A stretch of DNA of 64,000 bases from an uncultured Roseibium sp. (GTDB lineage: Bacteria > Pseudomonadota > Alphaproteobacteria > Rhizobiales > Stappiaceae), in contig NZ_CANLVF010000001.1 of the NCBI RefSeq assembly GCF_947494555.1, positions 1,116,001-1,180,000 of the forward strand, in the 5' to 3' direction. Positions 25,534-33,854 of this stretch are shown here, in pieces (positions within the stretch are counted from its first letter, which is position 1; the number at the start of each line of letters is the position of its first letter). The position numbers were made by a program, and so were the translations under genes. The notes beneath the pieces are model-generated. The model did no database searches. It had not been told where the DNA came from and worked only from the letters and a program-made list of their open reading frames with translations.

Positions 25534-26682
25534 ATGGCATTCTTGGAAAAAAACATTGAACCTGAGATGAAGCTGGAGGCGGATGGCCCGGATCATCAGT
25601 ATCTCGCGCTTTCAGGTGACTGGACGGTCAGTACCATCGGCGACGCTGAGACAGGCATCAGCAAGCTCCAAGTGGCCAAGGACCGGTTGACGTGCATCGA
25701 TGTCTCCAAAATCGAGCATCTGGACACGAGCGGTGCCTGGCTTATCCACAGGACGCGCGGAAGACTGGAGTTTGAAGGGCGGAAAGTCGGGCTTACGGGT
25801 GTCACACCCATTCGGCAGAAACTGTTCGACGAAATCGACCGGCATCATCCGCCAAATTACAAACCGGACCGCGGCGGCTTTACCATTGTCGGTTTCCTGG
25901 AAGCGACCGGCCGGCAGATGGTTGATGCCTACGAAGACGGCAAAGCGATGCTCCACATTCTGGGTTCGCTTGGTCTTGTCCTTTCGACCGTCCTGTTGAA
26001 ACCCGGACGGCTTCGCAGCATTTCGATAGCCGTCCAGTTCGACCGCAGCTGCATCGGCGCGGTTCCGATCGTGGCTCTCATGAGCTTTCTGATTGGGGGT
26101 ATCATCTCCCAGCAGGGTGGCTTTTATCTCAAGCAGTTCGGCGCCGAGATCTTCGTGGTGGACCTCGCGGGGGTTCTCGTGCTGCGTGAGATCGGCGTTA
26201 TTCTCACCGCAATCATGGTCGCGGGGCGATCCGGATCGGCATTCACGGCTGAATTGGGCGCAATGCGAATGCAGGAAGAAGTCGACGCTCTTCACGTGAT
26301 TGGACTGAGTGTCACGGAAGTGCTGGTTCTTCCCAGAATTCTGGCGCTTATGATCGCGCTGCCGATCCTGACCTTCATTGCCGATATGGCTGCGCTGTTT
26401 GGCGCTGGACTGGTGACCTGGGCCTATCTCGATATTCCGCCGGCGGCTTTTCTTTCGCAGTTGCAGGTCGCGATCACTCCTGAGACGGTGCTTGTCGGTG
26501 TTATCAAGGCGCCGTTCATGGCCCTGATCGTTGGCCTGATTGCTTGCGTCGAGGGCTTGAAGGTGGGTGGTTCGTCGGAATCACTTGGCCGCCACACAAC
26601 GATGTCGGTTGTGAAGGCCATTTTTCTCGTTATCGTCGTGGACGGATTCTTCGCGATTTTCTTCGCCGCCATAGGAGTGTAA
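25534..26682 (+). CDS. mlaE: MlaE-family ABC permease with N-terminal STAS domain
   Basis: About 382 residues. Residues 1-100 are a STAS domain (YLALSGDWTVSTIG, LTCIDVSKIEHLDTSGAWLIHRTRG), the part that in E. coli is the separate protein MlaB. Residues 130-380 form the MlaE/TrbK-type permease with five or six helices: GAVPIVALMSFLIGGIISQQGGFYLKQFG, VLREIGVILTAIMVAGRSGSAFTAELGAMRMQEEVDAL and the final GVIKAPFMALIVGLIACVEGLKVGG. The latter two blocks are hallmark sequences. The complex moves lipids between inner and outer membranes. The gene leads an operon with the ATPase (8 bp later), the MCE protein and a PqiC-like lipoprotein. The start 25534 is the first Met after a non-coding-looking lead; 25567 is an alternative. 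Confidence 0.9.
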   Translation: MAFLEKNIEPEMKLEADGPDHQYLALSGDWTVSTIGDAETGISKLQVAKDRLTCIDVSKIEHLDTSGAWLIHRTRGRLEFEGRKVGLTGVTPIRQKLFDEIDRHHPPNYKPDRGGFTIVGFLEATGRQMVDAYEDGKAMLHILGSLGLVLSTVLLKPGRLRSISIAVQFDRSCIGAVPIVALMSFLIGGIISQQGGFYLKQFGAEIFVVDLAGVLVLREIGVILTAIMVAGRSGSAFTAELGAMRMQEEVDALHVIGLSVTEVLVLPRILALMIALPILTFIADMAALFGAGLVTWAYLDIPPAAFLSQLQVAITPETVLVGVIKAPFMALIVGLIACVEGLKVGGSSESLGRHTTMSVVKAIFLVIVVDGFFAIFFAAIGV

Positions 26683-26689
26683 CCGGGCC

Positions 26690-27499
26690 ATGTCGGCGAT
26701 CGCATCAGAAGAGTATCCCATCGCGACCGAAGCGACGGCGGAAGGATCTGATATTGTCCTGTCCGTGCGCGGGGTTACCGTCGGATTTGGCGACAAGATC
26801 GTTTTGCAGAACCTTGATCTCGACGTTCACAGCGGAGAGGTACTTGGATTTGTCGGTGGCTCCGGCATGGGTAAATCGGTGTTGATGCGGGCCATACTTG
26901 GACTGACACCGAAGCGGGCAGGTACCATTTCGGTCTTTGGGCATGATCTTTCCACAGCTACCGAAAAAGAACGGAAAACCATTGAACGCCGCTGGGGCGT
27001 CTTATTCCAGCAGGGCGCTCTGTTTTCTTCCTTGACCGTGAAACAGAATATCCAGGTGCCGATGCGCGAGCATCTCAAGCTGTCGCCCCAACTCATGGAT
27101 GAACTTGCGACCCTCAAGCTCGAACTCGTGGGTTTGCCGCAGGATTCTGCCGACAAACTTCCATCGGAGCTTTCTGGCGGCATGATCAAGCGTGCAAGCC
27201 TTGCGCGCGCGCTTGCACTTGATCCCGATTTGGTGTTTCTGGACGAGCCGACCTCAGGACTGGATCCGATCGGCGCGGCTGCGTTTGACACGCTGATCGG
27301 AAACTTGAGTTCAACCCTCGGATTGACCGTTTACATGGTCACGCATGATCTCGATAGCCTGCATTCTATTTGCGATCGTATTGCAGTTCTTGGGAATAAA
27401 CGTGTTCTGGCTATCGGGACGCTGGACGATATGATGAAAAATGATGATCCCTGGATTAAGGAGTATTTCAGGGGTCAGCGGGCATTGCGCCGGGTATAG
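26690..27499 (+). CDS. mlaF: MlaF-like ABC transporter ATP-binding protein
   Basis: A 269-residue ABC ATPase of the lipid transport (MlaF/Mkl) branch. Walker A is GGSGMGKS at residues 56-63, the Q-loop is in LFQQGALFSSLTV, the signature is ELSGGMIKRASLARAL, Walker B is LVFLDEPTSGLDPIG, and the switch is VTHDLDSL. The SGGM form of the signature and the GMGKSVLMR sequence are typical of MlaF rather than of sugar or drug importers. It energises the STAS-MlaE permease encoded 7 bp upstream; the MCE protein gene starts 10 bp downstream. About 20 extra residues precede the first strand, as in other alphaproteobacterial members. Confidence 0.93.
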   Translation: MSAIASEEYPIATEATAEGSDIVLSVRGVTVGFGDKIVLQNLDLDVHSGEVLGFVGGSGMGKSVLMRAILGLTPKRAGTISVFGHDLSTATEKERKTIERRWGVLFQQGALFSSLTVKQNIQVPMREHLKLSPQLMDELATLKLELVGLPQDSADKLPSELSGGMIKRASLARALALDPDLVFLDEPTSGLDPIGAAAFDTLIGNLSSTLGLTVYMVTHDLDSLHSICDRIAVLGNKRVLAIGTLDDMMKNDDPWIKEYFRGQRALRRV

Positions 27500-27509
27500 G
27501 TTGGACTGA

Positions 27510-29504
27510 ATGGAAACGCGCGCGAGTTATATCCTGATTGGCTCCTTCATGGTGGCCGTCCTGATAGGTGCATTCGGCTTCGTTTTCTGGCTGGCCGCAA
27601 CGGCTGAATCGCGCCAGAACGTCTCGCTCAAAATCATATATCCCGGACCCGTCACGGGACTCCCTGTCGGTGGCAGTGTCTTATTCAACGGGATCAAGGT
27701 CGGGGACGTGAAATCCCTCGACTTTCTGCCTGATGACCCGACCAAGGTCGTCGCAACTGTCGGTATCAAGCCCAGCACACCACTTCGCGAAGACACCAAG
27801 GCGACGTTGAACTTCACCGGCCTGACCGGTGTCGCTTACGTGGATTTGTTGGGTGGCACGTCTTCATCCCCGCTCTTGCTCAAGGAAAACAGCGACAAGG
27901 AGCCAGTTCTTTACGCGGACCGGTCCTTTTTCGACGACATCGTCGATGGCGCGCGTGACGTCCTCAAGCGGGCGGACACCACGATGAAGACGATCGAAGA
28001 TGTTCTTGTTGAAAACAAACCGCTCATCAACGACACCATCAAGAACGTAGAGACTTTTTCAGCCGCGCTTGCCGCCAACTCGGATGGCGTCAAGGACTTC
28101 ATGGCAAATATCGGAGAAGCGTCGCAGGCCTTCTCCAGCCTTTCAGGTCGGCTTGAAAAGCTCGTTGATCAGGGCGAGCGCCTGCTGGCGGCTGTTCCTT
28201 CTGACAAGGTGACGGCGATTGTCGATGACCTGACGAAGTTCTCCGGCAGCCTGGGTAAAGCCAGCGACGATATCGATCTGTTGATGAGCGATGCCCAGAG
28301 TGCCGCCAAGGAACTGGAAACCTTCACGAAAAAACTCAACGATGGCCTCGACAGCGTTCAGAATATCGTTCAGGCGGTCAAACCCGAGGACGTGGAAAAA
28401 GTCATGACCGGTGCCGCGGCACTCGGTGGCGTGCTTGAAACCCGCAGCGATGACATCAGCAAGCTAATCTCCTCGACCACCACGACCATGCAGAACATCG
28501 ACAAGATCGTTGCAGTGGTTCAGGAGCGGGAAGGTGCCATCTCCGAGATTCTGGAAGGCGGCAGGGACGTTGTTGTGAAGGTGGATGCGATCATGACGCG
28601 CGGCGTTGAAATTGCCGCCGCGATTGACCCGCTTCAGATCGAGGAAGTGGTCCAATCCGTCAACACGTTCACAACTGGCATGAATGCATCGCTTTTGCGT
28701 GTGGACGAAGTGCTGGCGAGCGTCGATCCCCAAACGGTTGAAAATGCCGTCAACGGCGTTGCCAGCGTCATTGACAACTTCAACAACCAGCAAAGCCAGA
28801 TCAACGAGATCATCGCTTCCACAAAGTCGACGGTCCAGAATTTTGAAGCGGTGTCGGCAACGGTTCGCGGTCAGGACGACCGGATCGCGGCACTGATCAC
28901 GGATGTTCAGGCCGCCGCCGAACGTTTTGCTGAGACATTGCAGACCGCCGACACGCTGCTGAAAGCCGTGGATCCGGAGAAGGTGGCCAATATTGTCGGG
29001 TCAGTCGAAACCACTGCATCGGAGCTTGCCAGCCAGGAAAACGGTATCCCGTCAATCCTGCAGAGTGCGCAACAGGCAGCTGACAACGTGCAGCAAATGA
29101 CGGCGGATCTCTCCAAGCGTACGCCGGACGTCGACCAGATCATCACCGACGCCAAACAGATGACCGCGACCTTGAATGCAACTTCGGTGCGCGTTGAAAG
29201 TCTGGTTGAGAAAGTATCGACCATGGTCGATGGCGACGGCGAGGGCCTGATCAAAGAGGCAACGCTGGCGGCGGAGGCCATCCGCAAGGTTGCGGTCGCC
29301 TTTGAAAGCCGTGCAGACTCGATTGCAGGCGGTTTGTCGAAATTCGCAACGCAGGGCTCTTCCGATTTCACAGCGGCACTGTCACAGCTCAACCGCACAC
29401 TGGTCTCGATCCAGCGTGCGGCGGAGAGTTTTGAACGCAGTCCCAACCGCGTGATATTCGGAGGCGAAGACGTCCCCACCTATACTGGTGGACGGCGGCG
29501 ATGA
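27510..29504 (+). CDS. mlaD: MCE-domain protein (MlaD family) with a very long helical C-terminus
   Basis: A 664-residue membrane-anchored protein. One helix at about residues 8-30 is followed by a single MCE domain (VSLKIIYPGPVTGLPVGGSVLFNGIKVGDVKSLDF to GVAYVDLLGG, about 38-118), which forms the hexameric ring that passes lipids. From about 140 to 640 the protein is rich in Ala, Val, Asp, Glu and Ser with heptad-like spacing and repeated LI/IVQ segments (for example GVLETRSDDISKLI and GAISEILEGG); it should form a long coiled-coil needle or barrel as in PqiB/LetB-like tunnels. E. coli MlaD is only 183 residues, so this is a long tunnel form. The end has RRAAESFERSPN-like residues followed by a short tail. 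A PqiC-like lipoprotein gene follows, the expected outer-membrane partner. Confidence 0.9.
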   Translation: METRASYILIGSFMVAVLIGAFGFVFWLAATAESRQNVSLKIIYPGPVTGLPVGGSVLFNGIKVGDVKSLDFLPDDPTKVVATVGIKPSTPLREDTKATLNFTGLTGVAYVDLLGGTSSSPLLLKENSDKEPVLYADRSFFDDIVDGARDVLKRADTTMKTIEDVLVENKPLINDTIKNVETFSAALAANSDGVKDFMANIGEASQAFSSLSGRLEKLVDQGERLLAAVPSDKVTAIVDDLTKFSGSLGKASDDIDLLMSDAQSAAKELETFTKKLNDGLDSVQNIVQAVKPEDVEKVMTGAAALGGVLETRSDDISKLISSTTTTMQNIDKIVAVVQEREGAISEILEGGRDVVVKVDAIMTRGVEIAAAIDPLQIEEVVQSVNTFTTGMNASLLRVDEVLASVDPQTVENAVNGVASVIDNFNNQQSQINEIIASTKSTVQNFEAVSATVRGQDDRIAALITDVQAAAERFAETLQTADTLLKAVDPEKVANIVGSVETTASELASQENGIPSILQSAQQAADNVQQMTADLSKRTPDVDQIITDAKQMTATLNATSVRVESLVEKVSTMVDGDGEGLIKEATLAAEAIRKVAVAFESRADSIAGGLSKFATQGSSDFTAALSQLNRTLVSIQRAAESFERSPNRVIFGGEDVPTYTGGRRR

Positions 29505-29532
29505 AAAAGAAAAGCAGTAAGGGCAGTGGCGC

Positions 29533-30135
29533 ATGACGAAGGCAACGACCAACATGACCCGCCGGGGCGTTTTAGGCGTTCTCGGCCTTGGGGCAGCGGT
29601 TGCCGGATGTTCGAGCACAGCGCCTTCAGCCTTCTACAGTCTGACCTCTGCAGATGTTGACGGCCTTCGGGGCAGATCCAGCCGCGTCCAGGTGCTTGTA
29701 GCGCCCCCACGGGCACTAAAAGCGCTCGATACCAGCTATATCGCGGTCGTCGATGACGGACCGATCTACAGCTACTATCCGAAATCCGCCTGGGCGGACA
29801 CGTTGCCGAATGTCGTGCAGATAAAACTCCAGGAAACGCTGCAGAATACCGGGCGGTTGCGCGGCGTCGGGCTCCCCGGTGATGGCCTTCTGATCGATTA
29901 TCAGCTTCAGACAGAAATCCGCGCGTTCGAGCTTCAAGTCTCCGGGAACCGGGGTGTCGTGGAAATTTCCGCCCGTGTCGTCAACGACCGTAATGGCCGG
30001 ACCGTTGCGACAAAAGTCTTCCGCGCCGAAACGCCGGCCGGCAGCTCCTCCGTCGACAAGGCTGTTGAGGCCATGAACAGCTCCGCGGACCGCGTTTTCG
30101 CCGAAATGGCCGCGTGGACGCTTCGCAACGTTTAG
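29533..30135 (+). CDS. PqiC-like transport-associated outer-membrane lipoprotein (ABC-type auxiliary)
   Basis: A 200-residue lipoprotein with an N-terminal signal that has a twin-Arg-like start (MTRRGVLGVLGLGAAVAGCSS) and a lipobox whose Cys is residue 26. The mature part SAFYSLTSADVDGL, VLVAPPRALKALDTSYIAVVDDG and YYPKSAWADTLPNVVQIKLQETLQNTGRL is diagnostic of the ABC-trans_aux (DUF330/PqiC) family. In PqiABC-type systems this lipoprotein sits in the outer membrane and docks the end of the MCE needle. As last gene of the STAS-MlaE, MlaF, MCE operon it completes the inner-to-outer membrane path. It ends 9 bp before the convergent dctM gene. Confidence 0.88.
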   Translation: MTKATTNMTRRGVLGVLGLGAAVAGCSSTAPSAFYSLTSADVDGLRGRSSRVQVLVAPPRALKALDTSYIAVVDDGPIYSYYPKSAWADTLPNVVQIKLQETLQNTGRLRGVGLPGDGLLIDYQLQTEIRAFELQVSGNRGVVEISARVVNDRNGRTVATKVFRAETPAGSSSVDKAVEAMNSSADRVFAEMAAWTLRNV

Positions 30136-30144
30136 AACGCAACC

Positions 30145-31452
30145 TCAAAGCAACATCAAGGACAGCCCCGGCACCGCGATCAACAGGGCCAGGCGCAAGA
30201 TGTCGGCTGCCCAGAAGGGCAGGACGCCCGCGAAAATGGTTCGAAGCGGTATGTCGGTCAGAACAGAGCGCAGAACGAACACATTGAGACCGATCGGCGG
30301 GGAGATCAGGCTGATTTCGGTGACGACGACAACGACAATGCCAAACCAGATCAACACCATGTCCGGATCGCTCAGGAGACCGGTACCGAAGTCGAGTGAC
30401 GTGACCAGCGGAAAGAAGACCGGGACGGTCAAGAGGATCATCGACAGGCTTTCCAGAACGGCTCCGAGCAGGATGTAGATCAAAACCAGCACGAGCATCA
30501 CGACATAGGCGTTGACGTCGAGCGATTGCACGAAGGAGAGCAGTGCATCGGGAACGCCGGCATAGCTGATGAAGTTGGAGAATACCTCCGCACCGATGAT
30601 GATGGCGAAGATCATCGCGGTCGTCTTGGCGCAATTGAGACCGGCAGTGAAGAACTTCTCGAAGGTGAGGCCACCGGACAGGAGGGCGATGATCAGCGCA
30701 GTTGCTGCCCCGATTGCGGCGGCTTCCGTCGGCGTGAAGAACCCGCCGTAGATGCCGATCATGATCACGGCGAAGAGCCCTAGGACCGCAAGAACACCCC
30801 AGACATCCTTGCGGTCCAGCGCGACGTCGACGTGCTCGGACGGGGCGAGCGCGGGTTTCAAACGCACGGTCACATAGACGGCCGCAAGATAGAAAAGGAC
30901 GCCGAGCAGGCCCGGAATGATCCCGGCAATGAAGAGTTTGCCGATATCGGCTTCCGTCAAGAGGCCGTAGATGATCAGGATCACGCTTGGTGGGATCAGG
31001 ATGCCGAGCGTGCCGCCGGCAGCGATCGAGCCGGTTGCAAGGCTGTCCGCGTAACCGGCCTTGCGCATCGAGGGCATCGCGACCTTGGACATGGTTGCCG
31101 CCGTTGCAAGCGAGGACCCGCAGACCGCCGAAAATCCGCCGCAGGCAACGATGGAGGCCATGGCAAGGCCGCCGCGCATGCGGTGCAGCAGGCTGTGGGC
31201 GGTGCTGAAAAGCGATTGGCTGACACCGGATATGGTCAGCAGATTGCCCATCAGTATGAAAAGCGGGATCACGGAGAGCGTATAGGACAGTCCCGTGTCA
31301 AAGGCGGCGTTGCCGAGCAGGTTCAGCGCCGCATTCCAGTTGCGCAGAGCGGCAAAACCAGCTGTCCCGACAATGATCATCGCGACGGCGATCGGGACGC
31401 GCAGCAGAACGAGGCCGAAGAGGGCAACAAAACCAATCAGGGCTTCAAGCAC
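30145..31452 (-). CDS. dctM: TRAP transporter large permease (DctM)
   Basis: A 435-residue protein with about twelve helices. LLRVPIAVAMIIVGTAGFAAL, VIPLFILMGNLLTISGVSQSLF, GGLAMASIVACGGFSAVCGSSLATAATMSKVAMPSMRKAGYADSLATGSIAAGGTLGILIPPSVILIIYG and GGFFTPTEAAAIGAATALI are the conserved blocks of DctM, including the SSxATAATM and GGTLGILIPPS sodium-binding/scaffold segments. It is the ion-coupled translocator of a TRAP system; partners DctQ and DctP lie directly upstream, with a gap of 3 bp to dctQ. The substrate is set by DctP. Confidence 0.94.
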   Translation of the reverse strand: MLEALIGFVALFGLVLLRVPIAVAMIIVGTAGFAALRNWNAALNLLGNAAFDTGLSYTLSVIPLFILMGNLLTISGVSQSLFSTAHSLLHRMRGGLAMASIVACGGFSAVCGSSLATAATMSKVAMPSMRKAGYADSLATGSIAAGGTLGILIPPSVILIIYGLLTEADIGKLFIAGIIPGLLGVLFYLAAVYVTVRLKPALAPSEHVDVALDRKDVWGVLAVLGLFAVIMIGIYGGFFTPTEAAAIGAATALIIALLSGGLTFEKFFTAGLNCAKTTAMIFAIIIGAEVFSNFISYAGVPDALLSFVQSLDVNAYVVMLVLVLIYILLGAVLESLSMILLTVPVFFPLVTSLDFGTGLLSDPDMVLIWFGIVVVVVTEISLISPPIGLNVFVLRSVLTDIPLRTIFAGVLPFWAADILRLALLIAVPGLSLMLL

Positions 31453-31455
31453 GTG

Positions 31456-31968
31456 TCAGGCCTTTTCACGCCAGCGCCGCAGCGTCCAGAAGATGGCTGC
31501 AATAGCTGATATAGCGAACGACGCCGTCCCGAGCCAGCCGATCAGATAGAGCGGAATTTCGAGGGAATCGGTTACCTGCTCACGTCTCTGCAGCTTTTCT
31601 GCATGTTCGGACAGTTCCAGCGAAACAATTGCGAAGACGGCGACGGTTGCAAACCCGGCGCAGACAGCGCCGAAGACTTTCAGGATCTTGCTCTTCAGCC
31701 CGTCGAGCAACTCCACTTCGATGTGTTCGCCTGCAGCCGTTGTGAGCGGCAAGGCTAGGAAAATAAGCGATGCCAGCAGTAACTGCGTCAGTTCGTAGGC
31801 CCCGTTGACGGGACTGTTGAAGAGATAACGCGCGACAACGTCCAGGCAGGTGAGGGCGATCATGGCCACCAGGACAAGCAGGCACGCAAGACCGAGTAAA
31901 AATGCTGCCCCGCGCCGGATTCCCTGTAACCGGCGCGAAGCTGAAGTGTCGGTTCCTGACGGCATCAT
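31456..31968 (-). CDS. dctQ: TRAP transporter small permease (DctQ)
   Basis: A 170-residue membrane protein with four helices: LLGLACLLVLVAMIALTCLDVVARYLF, AYELTQLLLASLIFLALPLTTAAGEHIEVELL, and two more at the C-terminal half. The NSPVNGAYELTQLLL and GEHIEVELL sequences are the typical DctQ core, and the R/K-rich ends fit the positive-inside rule. Its start ATG overlaps the dctP stop by one base, so translation is coupled. It stabilises DctM and helps bind the periplasmic protein. Confidence 0.92.
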   Translation of the reverse strand: MMPSGTDTSASRRLQGIRRGAAFLLGLACLLVLVAMIALTCLDVVARYLFNSPVNGAYELTQLLLASLIFLALPLTTAAGEHIEVELLDGLKSKILKVFGAVCAGFATVAVFAIVSLELSEHAEKLQRREQVTDSLEIPLYLIGWLGTASFAISAIAAIFWTLRRWREKA

Positions 31969-32996
31969 TAGTTGCTGATGCCGGTCTGGGAACGCATTTC
32001 GGCAAGCGCGGCGGCTCCATCAAAGCCGGTTTCCGACACAGCGTCGGCCCAAGTGGCTTCGTGCTTTGCCGCCAGTTCCCTGATCTTTTCGAGAACCGGT
32101 GCGGGTGCGTCATAAACTTCGAGATCCTTGTCGGAGACATATGTCGCACCGCGCGTGTCGGCACCGTCCCAGACGCTGCCGGCAAGCTCTGCAAGCGCAG
32201 CCCCGGAGACGTTTTCGATGGCTGCTTTGTCCTCGTCGGAAAGTCCGTCCCAGACATCTTCATTCATCACCATGAACCAGGACGTGTTGTAGATGCCACC
32301 GGGCACTCTCATTGAAGACTTGACGTAGTCTGTCAGCTTGAACGCTTGAAGCGCTTCCATCGGGAAGGTGACACCGTCAATAACGCCGCGGGAGAGCTTC
32401 TCGTAGACTTCGCCGGGACCCATGAACTGCGTGGTGATCCCGAGATCCTGCGACAGATCGGCTATGTAGCCGCCCGGTGTGCGGATCTTGAGGCCCGAGA
32501 AATCCTCCGGCGTCTCAATCTTGCGCTGATTGTTGTGGAACATGCCGGGACCATGGATCCAGAGGCCAAGCAGTTTGGTGCCCTCATGCTCATCATGCGC
32601 ATTCAGCTTTCCGGCATAGACGTCCCAATAAGCCTTTGATCCGTCGGTCGCTGTGTCGGCAATGAAGGAAAACTGGCCTATGCGAGAGCGCAGGAAGCGG
32701 TCGTCGCGTGTAAAGGAGTGCAGGCCATATGTAATATCGGCAACCCCGTCGGCAGCAAGATCGTAATGCGCCGGGGGCGGTCCGAGCGGTTTGGGCAGGA
32801 TCCGCACGGTGACGCGGCCATCCGTTGCCTCGGCGACCTGTTCGGCCCAGGGCTGCATGACGCCGGTTACAATTGGGTGCTTGGGCGGCAACCAGGACGA
32901 CAGGACCAATTCGTCTGCATTCGATGTTGCGACAAATCCGGACAAGGCCGTCGCCGTCAGGCCAGCCAATATCGAAAGACACTTGATTTGTTTCAC
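31968..32996 (-). CDS. dctP: TRAP transporter solute-binding protein (DctP)
   Basis: A 342-residue periplasmic binding protein with a signal peptide (KQIKCLSILAGLTATALSGFVATSNA). The mature protein starts DELVLSSWLPPKHPIVTGVMQPWAEQVAEATDGRVTVRI, then has the DctP core GLKIRTPGGYIADLSQDLGITTQFMGPGEVYEKLSRGVIDGVTFPMEALQ. The Arg in KIRTPGG is the usual carboxylate clamp, so the substrate is probably an organic acid. The true start is GTG 32996, because GGGAGGAGGA lies just upstream; the longer frame to 33182 crosses the promoter region. The protein is not close to the TakP-like one at 13.8 kb. Order dctP-dctQ-dctM, divergent from a MarR regulator. Confidence 0.92.
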   Translation of the reverse strand: MKQIKCLSILAGLTATALSGFVATSNADELVLSSWLPPKHPIVTGVMQPWAEQVAEATDGRVTVRILPKPLGPPPAHYDLAADGVADITYGLHSFTRDDRFLRSRIGQFSFIADTATDGSKAYWDVYAGKLNAHDEHEGTKLLGLWIHGPGMFHNNQRKIETPEDFSGLKIRTPGGYIADLSQDLGITTQFMGPGEVYEKLSRGVIDGVTFPMEALQAFKLTDYVKSSMRVPGGIYNTSWFMVMNEDVWDGLSDEDKAAIENVSGAALAELAGSVWDGADTRGATYVSDKDLEVYDAPAPVLEKIRELAAKHEATWADAVSETGFDGAAALAEMRSQTGISN

Positions 32997-33074
32997 GGAT
33001 TCCTCCTCCCGTTTGCAGACTGACCGGTGCTTTTCACCAATTTGAATAATTTTCAGCATGCGGTAATCGAAAAT

Positions 33075-33090
33075 AGTTGCATATGAAACT
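33075..33090. promoter_or_regulatory. Candidate MarR operator between dctP and the MarR gene
   Basis: AGTTGCATATGAAACT is a 16-bp imperfect palindrome (two symmetric mismatches) centred on CATATG in the 144-bp divergent gap. MarR proteins bind such 16-20-bp palindromes. It lies 79 bp from the dctP start and 50 bp from the marR start, so one site could control both. Confidence 0.45.
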
Positions 33091-33140
33091 AAGTCAATCC
33101 TAAAATCGATTTGCAGTCCTTTGAAAACAATTGAGCGCCC

Positions 33141-33671
33141 ATGACCAAGCCTGAGCACCCGAAAACCGAAGTTGCCGAGCATATGTCAGGGCAGGCTCCA
33201 ACGCAGGACGACCCCGGTTCCGGTTTTGTGCTCGAAAGATTTTTTCCCTACCTCGTTCGTGTTTTTTACTCCGACGTCACCAGTGCACTCTCGGCCGTTT
33301 ACCAGCGCGACTATGGAATGATGCCGGCGGAATGGCGGACCATGGCGATCCTGGGTGCGGCCTCCGCCGGTCTTCAGGCGAGCGAAATCGTGGCACGATC
33401 CAGTATGGACAAGGTGGTTGTCAGCCGTGCTGTAAAACGGATGGAGGAACGCGGTCATCTCACACGCGAGACAAACTCGGAAGACGGCCGGAGTTATCTG
33501 TTGCAGCTTTCAGAAGACGGGCGCGCTGTTTACGCGGATCTGGCGCCCAAACTGCTGGCGGTCGAACGCAAAATGCTGAAGGGCCTCACGGAAGACGACA
33601 TCTACGGATTTCTGGCAATCGCTCAGCGCATCCGTGACAACCTGGCCGAGGGGCAGGGGCCCAGGAGCTGA
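33141..33671 (+). CDS. MarR-family transcriptional regulator
   Basis: A 176-residue winged-helix regulator. The dimer helix comes first (GFVLERFFPYLVRVFYSDVTSALSAVYQRDYGMMPAEWRTMAILG), then the recognition helix SEIVARSSMDKVVVSRAVKRMEERGHLTRETNSEDGRSYLLQLSEDGRAVY with the beta wing DGRS. About 25 flexible residues precede the domain. MarR proteins usually repress and are released by small ligands. Its place opposite dctPQM suggests that it controls this TRAP system in response to its organic acid or a related aromatic compound; that link rests on gene order and the palindrome at 33075-33090. Confidence 0.88.
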   Translation: MTKPEHPKTEVAEHMSGQAPTQDDPGSGFVLERFFPYLVRVFYSDVTSALSAVYQRDYGMMPAEWRTMAILGAASAGLQASEIVARSSMDKVVVSRAVKRMEERGHLTRETNSEDGRSYLLQLSEDGRAVYADLAPKLLAVERKMLKGLTEDDIYGFLAIAQRIRDNLAEGQGPRS

Positions 33672-33811
33672 CATAGGGCGCCCAGTCGCAAACAACTCGT
33701 GCTGAACACTATCGCTCTTTTCGTCTCCGGTCACGCGTGATTGGTCCGGCATGACCCACAGACGGTATTGGAAAGGCGCCGCACCTGCCTTTTGGTTATG
33801 CAGCACACAAA

Positions 33812-33834
33812 AAAGGCGGCTCAAGGCCGCCTTT
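33812..33834. terminator. Bidirectional terminator
   Basis: A 9-bp stem (33812-33820 with 33826-33834), loop TCAAG, with an A run at 33809-33814 that becomes a U tract on the minus strand. It lies 20 bp past the end of the giant minus-strand gene and also stops transcription from the MarR gene. Confidence 0.8.
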
Positions 33835-33854
33835 CTGTTCGTTTGCCCCGTCTG

